DNA from: JBFEYJ01 sp041563315
Lineage (GTDB): Bacteria > Pseudomonadota > Gammaproteobacteria > Thiohalomonadales > Thiohalomonadaceae
Assembly (NCBI GenBank): GCA_041563315.1
Contig: JBFFNE010000038.1
Location: forward strand, 1-25,485
Direction of reading: 5' to 3'
DNA: 25,485 bases
The translations under genes were made by a program, and so were the position numbers. Each line of letters begins with the position of its first letter. Positions within the stretch are counted from its first letter, which is position 1. Below the pieces are notes generated by a model. The model did not search any database and was not told the origin of the DNA. It saw nothing but the letters and a program-made list of their open reading frames with translations. Of this stretch, positions 1 to 6,418 are shown piece by piece.

Positions 1-299
1 AGCCCTGCCACCGCCCGCTGCATCGCCACCATGGTCGCCTGCAAAATGTTCAGCTCGTCGATCTCCACCACCTCGCACCGACCGATGGCCCAGCACAGCG
101 CCTTCTCTTTTATCTCGTCGAACAGCCGTTCACGTTTTTTCTCGCTAATCGCCTTGGAATCGGCCAGACCGTCAATAGGCCTGTGAGGGGCGAGGATCAC
201 CGCGGCGGTAACCACCGGCCCGGCTAGCGGGCCTCGGCCCACCTCATCAACACCGGCGATCAACAGAGTCGGGGAAGAAAAATCCAATGATGACTGCAT
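1..299 (-). CDS. rnhB: Ribonuclease HII, N-terminal part (runs off the window edge)
   Basis: RNase HII nicks the RNA strand of RNA-DNA hybrids and removes single ribonucleotides from DNA in the cytoplasm. The reverse strand reads MQSSLDFSSPTLLIAGVDEV from the ATG at 299. The family signature follows: GVDEVGRGPLAGPVV at residues 16-30, with Asp18 and Glu19 as metal ligands, then the ADSKAIS and KRERL segments. About 99 residues are visible; the rest, including the later catalytic Asp residues, lies outside the window. In most gammaproteobacteria rnhB follows lpxB in the same direction. Here lpxB points the opposite way, which supports an inversion of the neighbouring block. The Shine-Dalgarno in front of the start is weak. 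Confidence 0.93.
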   Translation of the reverse strand, partial: MQSSLDFSSPTLLIAGVDEVGRGPLAGPVVTAAVILAPHRPIDGLADSKAISEKKRERLFDEIKEKALCWAIGRCEVVEIDELNILQATMVAMQRAVAG

Positions 300-489
300 G
301 GTCTGTTCTTATGTTCAGCTCAAGGGGGCATGAAGTGTATTACATCCGGGGAACGGCGGCGACCCACACCAGATGTACCCGTACTTTGCCACGGCTGCCC
401 CCACTTGGACTGCCGTTGAGTCTCACTTCATTCTGCCTATGACTTACCTGATCCGTACGGGAATCCTTCTTGCCACCTGGAATACGACG

Positions 490-723
490 ATGGACACAAA
501 GGTGCAGGTTACTTTGGACAAGGCTGTTTACGATCGCTTACTGGAACTGCGGGTTCCCCCCTACAGTGACATCAACAGCGTCATTGAGAGACTTCTCTAC
601 CATGGCGGGCACAAGAGTCGCGAGGCCATCGCACTGGAAGAGGAGGAAAAAGCGCTCTCCTTCGAGGATGAACTGAAGCGATCCAGTGAAGGAGATTATG
701 CCGGCTCCGGGATTGGAACCTGA
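490..723 (+). CDS. Small antitoxin-like protein (ribbon-helix-helix-type N-terminus), orphan
   Basis: The ATG at 490 gives 77 residues. They begin MDTKVQVTLDKAVYDRLLEL, a beta-strand followed by an amphipathic helix, as in ribbon-helix-helix DNA-binding antitoxins. A second helix (about residues 27-37, NSVIERLLYH) and an acidic, probably disordered tail follow. The frame is open further upstream to 373, but that extension looks like random sequence, so I start at 490; only a weak GGA-type ribosome site precedes it. No toxin gene follows: the next 330 bases hold a decayed transposase. The gene sits exactly at the rnhB-side junction of an inverted block. Function is not established. It could be a solitary antitoxin remnant or a small regulator. 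Confidence 0.55.
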   Translation: MDTKVQVTLDKAVYDRLLELRVPPYSDINSVIERLLYHGGHKSREAIALEEEEKALSFEDELKRSSEGDYAGSGIGT

Positions 724-1054
724 TGCGATGACGACTGGGACGTAAATCACAACACCTGCCATGACCAGTTGCGGCTCAAAGGTGCCGGAACGATCGCACG
801 GGGTTTCCAGCTCAAAGCTGCTGGAGGTGGATTTGGGGGTCTTCTTGGTGGTGCCGTTCTTTGCGGTTAGGGGCTTTCCCTGCGGAGAGGTGTGCCTCAA
901 GCTCGGCCTTAGGGAGAGGCCGCCCTCCCCCCTGAAGCACCAAGCCCCATTTTCCTGACCTGTGACACATATCCCCTGCTTTCTTGTTGATTTATCGCCC
1001 CTCAAATGCGACCATTTATGGCTGATTTTTCACTAAATTCAGTTGGACCTTATC
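724..1054. other. Gene-poor junction between the antitoxin-like gene and gnnA
   Basis: About 330 bases with no credible intact gene. It contains the IS256-type transposase remnant (763-858). A short GC-rich inverted repeat, ggcc-ttagggaga-ggcc, lies near 904-920. Apart from these I see no further recognisable feature. Open frames on either strand here have random-looking composition. Confidence 0.5.
763..858 (-). pseudogene. Remnant of an IS256-type (mutator-like) transposase
   Basis: On the reverse strand 32 codons read NGTTKKTPKS... then FELETPCDRSGTFEPQLV. This is the N-terminal segment of IS256-family transposases, which has the form RNG-x-KKT-x(n)-PRDR-x-G-x-FEPQLV. Sequence on both sides does not continue the family: the catalytic DDE region is absent, and the following residues turn into unrelated hydrophobic sequence. 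It is therefore a decayed fragment, not a working gene. The call rests on motif memory over a short stretch. It lies between the antitoxin-like gene and gnnA, at one end of the inverted lipid A block. Confidence 0.6.
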
Positions 1055-2011
1055 GTGACAACACCTTTGAAGACCGCCGTGATCGGCGTCGGATATCTGG
1101 GCCGCTTCCATGCCCAGAAATATGCCGCCCTGCCTCAGGCCGAGCTCGTAGCCGTGGCCGACAGCAACATGGAAAACGCCGAGCGCGTGGCCGCCGAATG
1201 TAACACCCGCGCGGTGAGCGATTATCACGAACTGATTGGTAAGGTGGATGCGGTCAGCATCGTCGTCCCTACTCAAATGCACTACCAGGTAGCTAAAGAG
1301 TTCCTGGCGAACGGCATCCACGTGCTGTTGGAAAAACCGATGACGGTAACCGTGGAAGAAGCGGACGAGCTCATTGCCATCGCCCGTGACAAGGGGCTGG
1401 TTTTGCAGGTCGGCCACCTGGAGCGATTCAACTCAGCGGTACTCGCGCTGGAGCCGGTGCTAAGTACCCCTCAATTCATCGAATCCCACCGCCTGGCGCC
1501 ATTCAATCCGCGTGGCGCCGATGTCAACGTGGTGATGGATCTGATGATCCACGATATCGACATTATTCAGAATCTGGTGCGCTCGCCGATCAGTGAAATC
1601 CATGCCAATGGCGTCTCGGTGCTCACCGACGAGCACGATATCGCCAACGTCCGCATCACCTTCGAGAGCGGCTGCGTCGCCAATGTGACCGCCAGCCGGG
1701 TGAGCATGAAGCCGCAGCGTAAGATGCGTATCTTCCAGCACGACGCCTATATCTCCATCGATTTCCAGGATAAGGTACTCAGCGTGCACCGCAAGGGCAG
1801 CAAGGAGATGTTCCCGGGGATCCCCGAGATCACCTCCGAGGAGAGCATTTTCGAGAACTCCGACGCCATCCTCGCCGAAGCTACCGCCTTCATCAACGCC
1901 ATTCAGACCAAAAGCGCCCCACCGGTCACCGGCGAAGACGGCCGCCAGGCCCTGGCCACGGCTATCCGCATCAGTAAACTGCTCAATCAACAGACCGGCC
2001 CGCAGGCCTAA
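1055..2011 (+). CDS. gnnA: UDP-GlcNAc 3-dehydrogenase, GnnA-type Gfo/Idh/MocA oxidoreductase
   Basis: Predicted NAD-dependent enzyme that oxidises the 3-hydroxyl of UDP-GlcNAc to the 3-keto sugar, the first of two steps to UDP-GlcNAc3N for lipid A. The protein has a Rossmann fold start with AVIGVGYLGRFHAQKY at residues 8-23, the family EKP motif at 93-95 and an HDID motif at 166-169. Length is 318 residues, usual for the family. The likely start is the GTG at 1055, because the product then begins MTTPLKTAVIG; a TTG at 1043 in the same frame is possible. The gene is 15 bases ahead of gnnB in the same orientation and in a block with lpxB. Related Gfo/Idh enzymes act in O-antigen synthesis (WbpB type), so the lipid A role is inferred mainly from the lpx neighbourhood. 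Confidence 0.8.
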   Translation: MTTPLKTAVIGVGYLGRFHAQKYAALPQAELVAVADSNMENAERVAAECNTRAVSDYHELIGKVDAVSIVVPTQMHYQVAKEFLANGIHVLLEKPMTVTVEEADELIAIARDKGLVLQVGHLERFNSAVLALEPVLSTPQFIESHRLAPFNPRGADVNVVMDLMIHDIDIIQNLVRSPISEIHANGVSVLTDEHDIANVRITFESGCVANVTASRVSMKPQRKMRIFQHDAYISIDFQDKVLSVHRKGSKEMFPGIPEITSEESIFENSDAILAEATAFINAIQTKSAPPVTGEDGRQALATAIRISKLLNQQTGPQA

Positions 2012-2026
2012 TCAAGGAACAACGCA

Positions 2027-3118
2027 ATGATTCCAATGGTAGACCTCAAGGGTCAGTATCACGCGATTAAAGACGAAATCGACCAGGGCCTGTTGCAGGC
2101 GCTGGAATCCGCACAGTTCATCCTCGGACCCAACGTACGCGCCTTTGAGGAAGAGACCGCCGCGTATCTGGGCTGTGCCCATGCCATCGGCTGCGCCTCC
2201 GGCACCGATGCCCTGCATCTGGGACTGATCGCCGCCGGGATCGGCGAAGGTGACGAAGTCATCACCACCCCATTCACCTTCATCGCTACCGCCGAGGCCA
2301 TCCTCTACGTCGGCGCCACCCCGGTCTTCGTCGATATCGATCCGAAGACCTTCAACATCGACCCGAACCAGGTCGAAGCGGCTGTTACAGCGAAAACGAA
2401 GGCAATCATCCCGGTCCACCTGTTCGGCCAGCCTGCCGACATGGGTGCGCTCCAATCCATTGCCGACAAGCACGGCCTGAAGATTATCGAAGACTGCGCC
2501 CAGTCCTTCGGTGCCGATATCGGTGGCAAGCAGACAGGCAGCATGGGTGATGTCGGCGCTTTCAGTTTCTTCCCCAGCAAGAACCTTGGTTGCTATGGCG
2601 ATGGCGGCCTCGTGACCACCCAGGACGCGAAGATAGCCGAACACCTGCGCGTACTTCGCAACCACGGCAGTTGGAAGCAGTACCATCACTCAGAGCTGGG
2701 CTTCAATTCCCGCCTGGATGAGGTGCAGGCGGTGATCCTGCGCGCCAAGCTCAAGCGCATCGACCAATACAACGATGGCCGCCGCCGTGTCGCCCATCGC
2801 TACAGCAAAGCATTCGCCGAGATGGGCCTGACCCCACCGCATGAAGATGGGAATGGCAAGCACGTCTACCACCAGTACACACTGCTAACCGACAAACGCG
2901 ATGTGATCATGGCCGCGCTGCGCGAGCAACAGATTGGCTGCGCCGTCTACTATCCCATCCCGTTGCACCAGCAGCAGGTCTTTGCCGATACCTGCCAGGG
3001 CCAGAGCCTGCCGGTCACCGAAAACGTCGCTGCCACCTGCATGTCACTGCCGATCTTCCCGGAACTGGAGGACGAAAAAGTGGATCAGGTGCTGGAAGTC
3101 ATCCGCACGGCTTTATAA
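2027..3118 (+). CDS. gnnB: UDP-2-acetamido-3-keto-glucose aminotransferase, GnnB-type (DegT/DnrJ/EryC1 family)
   Basis: PLP-dependent aminotransferase predicted to convert the GnnA product to UDP-GlcNAc3N with glutamate as amino donor. The DegT/DnrJ/EryC1 hallmarks are present: IPMVDLKGQY at the N-terminus, GCASGTDAL at 55-63, TPFTFIATAEAI at 81-92, the EDCAQSFGA segment at 155-163, and FSFFPSKNLGCYGDGG, in which Lys185 is the predicted PLP-binding lysine. At 363 residues it is full length. An AAGGA ribosome site lies 8 bases before the ATG, and the gene follows gnnA by 15 bases, so the two are probably co-transcribed. A repeat and a possible terminator separate it from lpxB. Homologues also serve O-antigen pathways (WbpE type); the lipid A assignment comes from location. 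Confidence 0.8.
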   Translation: MIPMVDLKGQYHAIKDEIDQGLLQALESAQFILGPNVRAFEEETAAYLGCAHAIGCASGTDALHLGLIAAGIGEGDEVITTPFTFIATAEAILYVGATPVFVDIDPKTFNIDPNQVEAAVTAKTKAIIPVHLFGQPADMGALQSIADKHGLKIIEDCAQSFGADIGGKQTGSMGDVGAFSFFPSKNLGCYGDGGLVTTQDAKIAEHLRVLRNHGSWKQYHHSELGFNSRLDEVQAVILRAKLKRIDQYNDGRRRVAHRYSKAFAEMGLTPPHEDGNGKHVYHQYTLLTDKRDVIMAALREQQIGCAVYYPIPLHQQQVFADTCQGQSLPVTENVAATCMSLPIFPELEDEKVDQVLEVIRTAL

Positions 3119-3154
3119 GATTTCACCGCGGAGGACGCTAGAAACCGGATTATT

Positions 3155-3245
3155 GTCATTGCGAGGAACGTCGGTGACGAAGCAATCTTCAATGACACAG
3201 GCACACGACCTGAGATTGCTTCGTATGACTCGCAGCGCTGTGAAG
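3155..3245. repeat. REP/MITE-like palindromic repeat between gnnB and lpxB
   Basis: The stretch begins gtcattgcgaggaacg and contains acgaagcaatct (3177-3188), mirrored perfectly by agattgcttcgt (3213-3224). Elements with a 'GTCATTGCGAGG...GAAGCAATCT' core and a mirrored second half are dispersed in many bacterial genomes, often between genes. No ORF crosses it convincingly. The family assignment is from memory of the core motif. Confidence 0.6.
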
Positions 3246-3277
3246 AATCTCCGCATCCCTATTCTCCGCATTTTCTG

Positions 3278-3304
3278 CGAACCCGAGTTAAGTTCGGTTT
3301 TTTT
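3278..3304 (+). terminator. Possible intrinsic terminator after gnnB
   Basis: A short stem CGAAC (3278-3282) pairs with GTTCG (3292-3296) around a 9-base loop and is followed by G and seven T residues ending at 3304. The stem is only 5 bp, so strength is doubtful. If active, it would separate gnnAB from lpxB, whose ATG is 19 bases further on. Confidence 0.4.
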
Positions 3305-3322
3305 CTTTGCGGGCCATACCTC

Positions 3323-4471
3323 ATGACTAAAGCATCCAAACGGGTTTTGATCGTCGCCGGGGAGGCCTCCGGCGAAGCTCGTGCCGCCCGTCTGGTAGAA
3401 GAACTGCGAGAGCGCTATCCCGAGGTCTCTTTCTCCGGCATCGGCGGGGAACGCATGCGTGCCGCCGGGGTCGACACACTGGTCGATTGCCGCGAGATGG
3501 CGGTGCTTGGCCTCATCGAAGTATTGCGCCACTACCGCCGCATCAAGGGGGTGCTGGAGCGCATGCGTCAGCTGCTTCACGAGGAACGTCCCGACCTCCT
3601 GATCCTGGTTGACTACTCCGGCTTCAACCTGCGCCTGGCCCCCACCGCCAAAGAGCTCGGCATTCCGGTGATGTATTACATCAGTCCCCAGGTTTGGGCC
3701 TGGCGTCAAAAGCGGATCTACAAAATCCGCGAAGTGGTTGATCAGATGGTAGTGGTGTTCCCTTTCGAGGTACCGTTATATGAGAAGGCCGGTGTGCCGG
3801 TAACCTATGTCGGTCATCCGCTGCTCGATGAAGTTCACAGCGACCTCGACCGCGATGGTGCACTGCGAGAATTTGGCCTGGACCCGGCCCGTCCCACCAT
3901 CGGACTCTTTCCGGGCAGCCGCCGCAACGAGCTGCAGCGCCTTCTTCCCCCTCTTCTCGATGCCGCCGAACGAATCCATAGCGAACGGCCCGAGGTGCAG
4001 TTCCTAATCCCCCAGGCCTCGACCCTAGACAGAGTAGAGATCGACACTCTGCTTACCGGGCACTCACTGCCGGTAACCGTGGTTGAGAACCGCTTTTACG
4101 ATGTCACCCGCGCCTGCGATGCCATCGCCACCGCCTCGGGTACGGCCACTCTGGAGGTTGCCCTGATGGGAGTGCCTCTGGTGGTGGTTTACAGGATATC
4201 CGGTTTCAGCTACCGCATCATGCGTCGACTTATCAAACTCAAGCACATCGCCATGTGCAATATCGTTGCTGGGGAAGAGGTGGCCAGGGAACTGCTACAG
4301 AATGAGGTCACCGCAGAGCGGATCAGCACCGAGCTCCTGCGTTTGTTTGAGCCGGAGGTGCATGCCGAAACGGTTGCCCGCCTGGCCAGAATACACGAGA
4401 CACTCGGTGAGCCGGGTGGTGCTGCCCGGGCTGCGGCGGTGGCGGCGGGGATGTTGGGACTGCACGAGTAA
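3323..4471 (+). CDS. lpxB: Lipid-A-disaccharide synthase
   Basis: Glycosyltransferase (GT19) that joins 2,3-diacyl-glucosaminyl-1-phosphate and UDP-2,3-diacylglucosamine into the lipid A disaccharide at the inner face of the cytoplasmic membrane. The 382-residue product carries the conserved LpxB segments: GEASGE at 13-18 (usually GEASGD), LVDYSGFNLRLA at 95-106 with the conserved Asp, SPQVWAWRQKR at 121-131, VGHPLLDE at about 163-170, a GLFPGSRRNEL block and ASGTATLEVAL near the C-terminus. Length is typical. The gene points opposite to lpxA and rnhB, its usual same-strand neighbours, so its transcription no longer belongs to the bamA-lpx operon. Confidence 0.97.
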   Translation: MTKASKRVLIVAGEASGEARAARLVEELRERYPEVSFSGIGGERMRAAGVDTLVDCREMAVLGLIEVLRHYRRIKGVLERMRQLLHEERPDLLILVDYSGFNLRLAPTAKELGIPVMYYISPQVWAWRQKRIYKIREVVDQMVVVFPFEVPLYEKAGVPVTYVGHPLLDEVHSDLDRDGALREFGLDPARPTIGLFPGSRRNELQRLLPPLLDAAERIHSERPEVQFLIPQASTLDRVEIDTLLTGHSLPVTVVENRFYDVTRACDAIATASGTATLEVALMGVPLVVVYRISGFSYRIMRRLIKLKHIAMCNIVAGEEVARELLQNEVTAERISTELLRLFEPEVHAETVARLARIHETLGEPGGAARAAAVAAGMLGLHE

Positions 4472-4490
4472 ATTTGGCTTTCGCGTAAAT

Positions 4491-5144
4491 CAGCTTGTGT
4501 CGCTGTCGCGACGGATTGATTTAATGTGGGGTTTTCGCCCCCGCGCGGCGAGGTACTTTCTTGTAGCGACAAGAAAGTACCCAAAGAAACGCTCCCGAAG
4601 GCTTGCCGCTTCGCGGTGCCCTGTGCTTCTCGCCATTTCAGGCCTTTCAGGCAACTCGCGAGGCAAAAGGGCGCCTCGCTCAAACATGCCTTCACTTTTT
4701 CCTGAAATGACTGCGATGCTCGGCTGCGCCCCCACGGGAAGCAAAACCGCTCCATAATTTGCCTTTGATATTGAAGCGGAGAACTTAAACGTTGGCACGG
4801 ATGGAGTCCCCTTCTGCATCGCCGAGCATCGCAGTGGAGGGAGGAAAAGCCCGAAGGGTTGCGCGCGTGGAAGCGCGCAACTTTGCAGTCAGGCCAAGGA
4901 AGGCCTGTCTGCAAAGCCCTCCCGGAGCAAGAAGCACAGGGAACCCGTCAGGGCGATGCAGAAGGCGGCCTTCTCTTTGGTTACTTTCTCTTGGCCACGC
5001 AAGACCAGTTCGCCGGGAGCGAATTGGAACAGCTTCAGCTGGCCCGGTAGGGCGAAGTCCAGGGATGGACTTCGTAAAAAATGACCTGCGCGCGGGGCAG
5101 CCCCCCGCATTAAAATAATCAGTCGCGAAGCGACACAAAACTTG
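4491..5144. mobile_element. MITE-like element of about 650 bp with long imperfect inverted arms
   Basis: The left end (4491 on) reads cttgtgtcgctgtcgcgac, then gattgatttaatg, then a G/C tract. The right end read on the reverse strand (5144 backwards) is very similar: ttgtgtcgcttcgcgac, gattattttaatg, G/C tract. Further matched pairs lie inside: caagaaagtacccaaagaa against caagagaaagtaaccaaaga, ccctgtgcttct (4619-4630) against agaagcacaggg (4930-4941), and a perfect 15-bp pair actgcgatgctcggc / gccgagcatcgcagt nearer the centre. No convincing protein is encoded; open frames crossing it are low-complexity repeat translations. It occupies the lpxA-lpxB junction. It may alternatively be a cluster of separate REP-type repeats. 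Confidence 0.65.
4553..4580. repeat. Perfect 12-bp-arm hairpin inside the MITE-like element
   Basis: GTACTTTCTTGT (4553-4564) and ACAAGAAAGTAC (4569-4580) are exact reverse complements around a 4-base AGCG loop. The adjacent cccaaagaa recurs in inverted form near the right end of the element at about 4975-4995. Confidence 0.85.
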
Positions 5145-5164
5145 TTAACACTAAATCCCGATAC

Positions 5165-5192
5165 AAAAAAGCCGGCATCAAGCCGGCTTTTT
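5165..5192 (-). terminator. Bidirectional intrinsic terminator behind lpxA
   Basis: GCCGGC (5171-5176) and GCCGGC (5182-5187) form a stem around ATCAA, flanked by six A on the left and five T on the right. Transcripts from lpxA on the minus strand therefore end in U6, two bases past the stop codon. The symmetric flanks let it also stop plus-strand transcription coming from the lpxB side. Confidence 0.88.
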
Positions 5193-5194
5193 CA

Positions 5195-5971
5195 TCAACG
5201 GATAATGCTCCGTTTCGAGTTTTGAAGAAACTCGGAGAAACGCCCGACCTCTTCGTTATTCTTCGCCATTTCCATGATCTGCTGCGATGCCTCTTCCAAG
5301 CTGAGTCCCTGGCGGTAGAGGATCTTGTAGACCTGGATCAGGTTACGGATCTGCTGTTCGCTGAAACCCCGGCGCTTGAGTCCGACCTTGTTCAGGCCGT
5401 GAGGTGCGGCCGGATTACCGGAGATCATCAGGTAAGGAGGCACGTCCTTGGAAATGGCACTGCCCATTCCGGTGAATGCGTAGTCACCGATGGCACAGAA
5501 CTGATGTACCAGGGTAAAACCACTAAGGATGACATAGTCACCCACATGGGCATGCCCGGCCAGTGAGGCGTTATTGGAGAAGATCACGTGGCTGCCGATC
5601 CGGCAATCATGTGCAATATGAATGTAGGCCATCAACAGGTTGTCACTGCCTACCGTTGTCAGGCCTCCCCCGCTGACGGTACCGCGATTGATGGTGACGC
5701 ATTCACGGATAGTGTTGCGATCACCGATCTCCAGGCGGGTCGGCTCACCATTATATTTCAGATCCTGTGGCGCCTCCCCGATAGAGGAAAACTGATGGAT
5801 CTTGTTGTCACTACCGATGCTGGTCGGCCCGTTAATCACCACATGGGGGCCGATCCAGGTATTCTCGCCAATCTCGACATCGGCACCGATGACCGAGTAA
5901 GCACCAACGCTTACCCCTGCACCGAGTTTGGCGGAGGGGTCGATGATAGCCGTAGGGTGAACGCTGCTCAT
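5195..5971 (-). CDS. lpxA: UDP-N-acetylglucosamine (or UDP-GlcNAc3N) acyltransferase
   Basis: First enzyme of lipid A synthesis: it transfers a 3-hydroxyacyl chain from ACP to the 3-position of UDP-GlcNAc, or of UDP-GlcNAc3N where gnnAB are present. The 258-residue protein starts MSSVHPTAIIDPSAKLG and is built of left-handed beta-helix hexapeptide repeats, with the catalytic His at 121 (IAHDCRIG, E. coli His125) and a C-terminal helical region (LKRRGFSEQQI). The start at 5971 overlaps the fabZ stop as ATGA; an in-frame upstream extension is not homologous. The residue matching E. coli Gly173 is Met169, the same as in P. aeruginosa LpxA, which prefers a 10-carbon chain. It is the last gene of the operon and is followed by a strong terminator. 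Confidence 0.97.
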   Translation of the reverse strand: MSSVHPTAIIDPSAKLGAGVSVGAYSVIGADVEIGENTWIGPHVVINGPTSIGSDNKIHQFSSIGEAPQDLKYNGEPTRLEIGDRNTIRECVTINRGTVSGGGLTTVGSDNLLMAYIHIAHDCRIGSHVIFSNNASLAGHAHVGDYVILSGFTLVHQFCAIGDYAFTGMGSAISKDVPPYLMISGNPAAPHGLNKVGLKRRGFSEQQIRNLIQVYKILYRQGLSLEEASQQIMEMAKNNEEVGRFSEFLQNSKRSIIR

Positions 5972-6405
5972 TTGATCTCCTGTTCGGCACACATCAAATC
6001 GGCACTGGCGACAACTTTGCCATCAACCAGCGCCTCAGCCTTGAATTTCCAGATCCCACGCTTTTGCTTGATGACCTCAACCTCAAGAACCATCTGATCA
6101 CCCGGCACTACCGGCTGTTTGAAGCGGCAGTTATCAATCCCGGCAAAATAATAGAGTGAGGTACCATCAGGTTTACTGTTTGTAGTTTTGAACGCGAGAA
6201 TACCTGTGGCCTGGGCCAGTGCCTCCATAATCAGGACACCGGGGAAAATAGGCCGCTCAGGAAAATGACCGGTAAACATCGGCTCATTGACCGAGACATT
6301 CTTCAGTGCCTTGAGGCGTTTGCCTGGCTCACACTCAAGCACGCGGTCAACCAGCAAAAAAGGATAACGGTGAGGCAAATGCTCGAGAATTTCCTGGATA
6401 TCCAT
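5968..6405 (-). CDS. fabZ: 3-hydroxyacyl-ACP dehydratase FabZ
   Basis: Dehydrates 3-hydroxyacyl-ACP to trans-2-enoyl-ACP in fatty acid elongation, and competes with LpxA and LpxD for 3-hydroxyacyl-ACP. The hot-dog fold signature is clear: LPHRYPFLLVDRV at residues 10-22, the catalytic His47 in GHFPERP and Glu61 in IMEALAQ. Length is about 145 residues from the ATG at 6405 (MDIQEIL), which matches other FabZ N-termini. A TTG at 6414 in the same frame has a better-spaced GAAGG ribosome site overlapping the lpxD end and could be the real start, adding three residues. The gene lies between lpxD and lpxA in the usual order. Confidence 0.96.
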   Translation of the reverse strand: MDIQEILEHLPHRYPFLLVDRVLECEPGKRLKALKNVSVNEPMFTGHFPERPIFPGVLIMEALAQATGILAFKTTNSKPDGTSLYYFAGIDNCRFKQPVVPGDQMVLEVEVIKQKRGIWKFKAEALVDGKVVASADLMCAEQEIK

Positions 6406-6418
6406 CGTGTTCAATGTC

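Noticed and set aside
373..489. N-terminal extension of the antitoxin-like protein to an ATG at 373
   Set aside because: The extra 39 residues are mixed hydrophobic and aromatic with no helix or signal pattern, and the domain-like sequence begins at the ATG at 490.
538..1005. 155-codon minus-strand frame taken as a whole gene
   Set aside because: Only 763-858 resembles a transposase. The rest is unrelated and partly opposite the better-supported antitoxin-like gene.
4210..4914. 234-codon open frame on the minus strand through the lpxB end and the repeat element
   Set aside because: It overlaps lpxB antisense and continues into repeat sequence with Arg/Ser/Pro-rich composition and no homologous pattern.
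4491..5144. CRISPR array
   Set aside because: The repeats are inverted arms of one element, not direct repeats at regular intervals with unique spacers.
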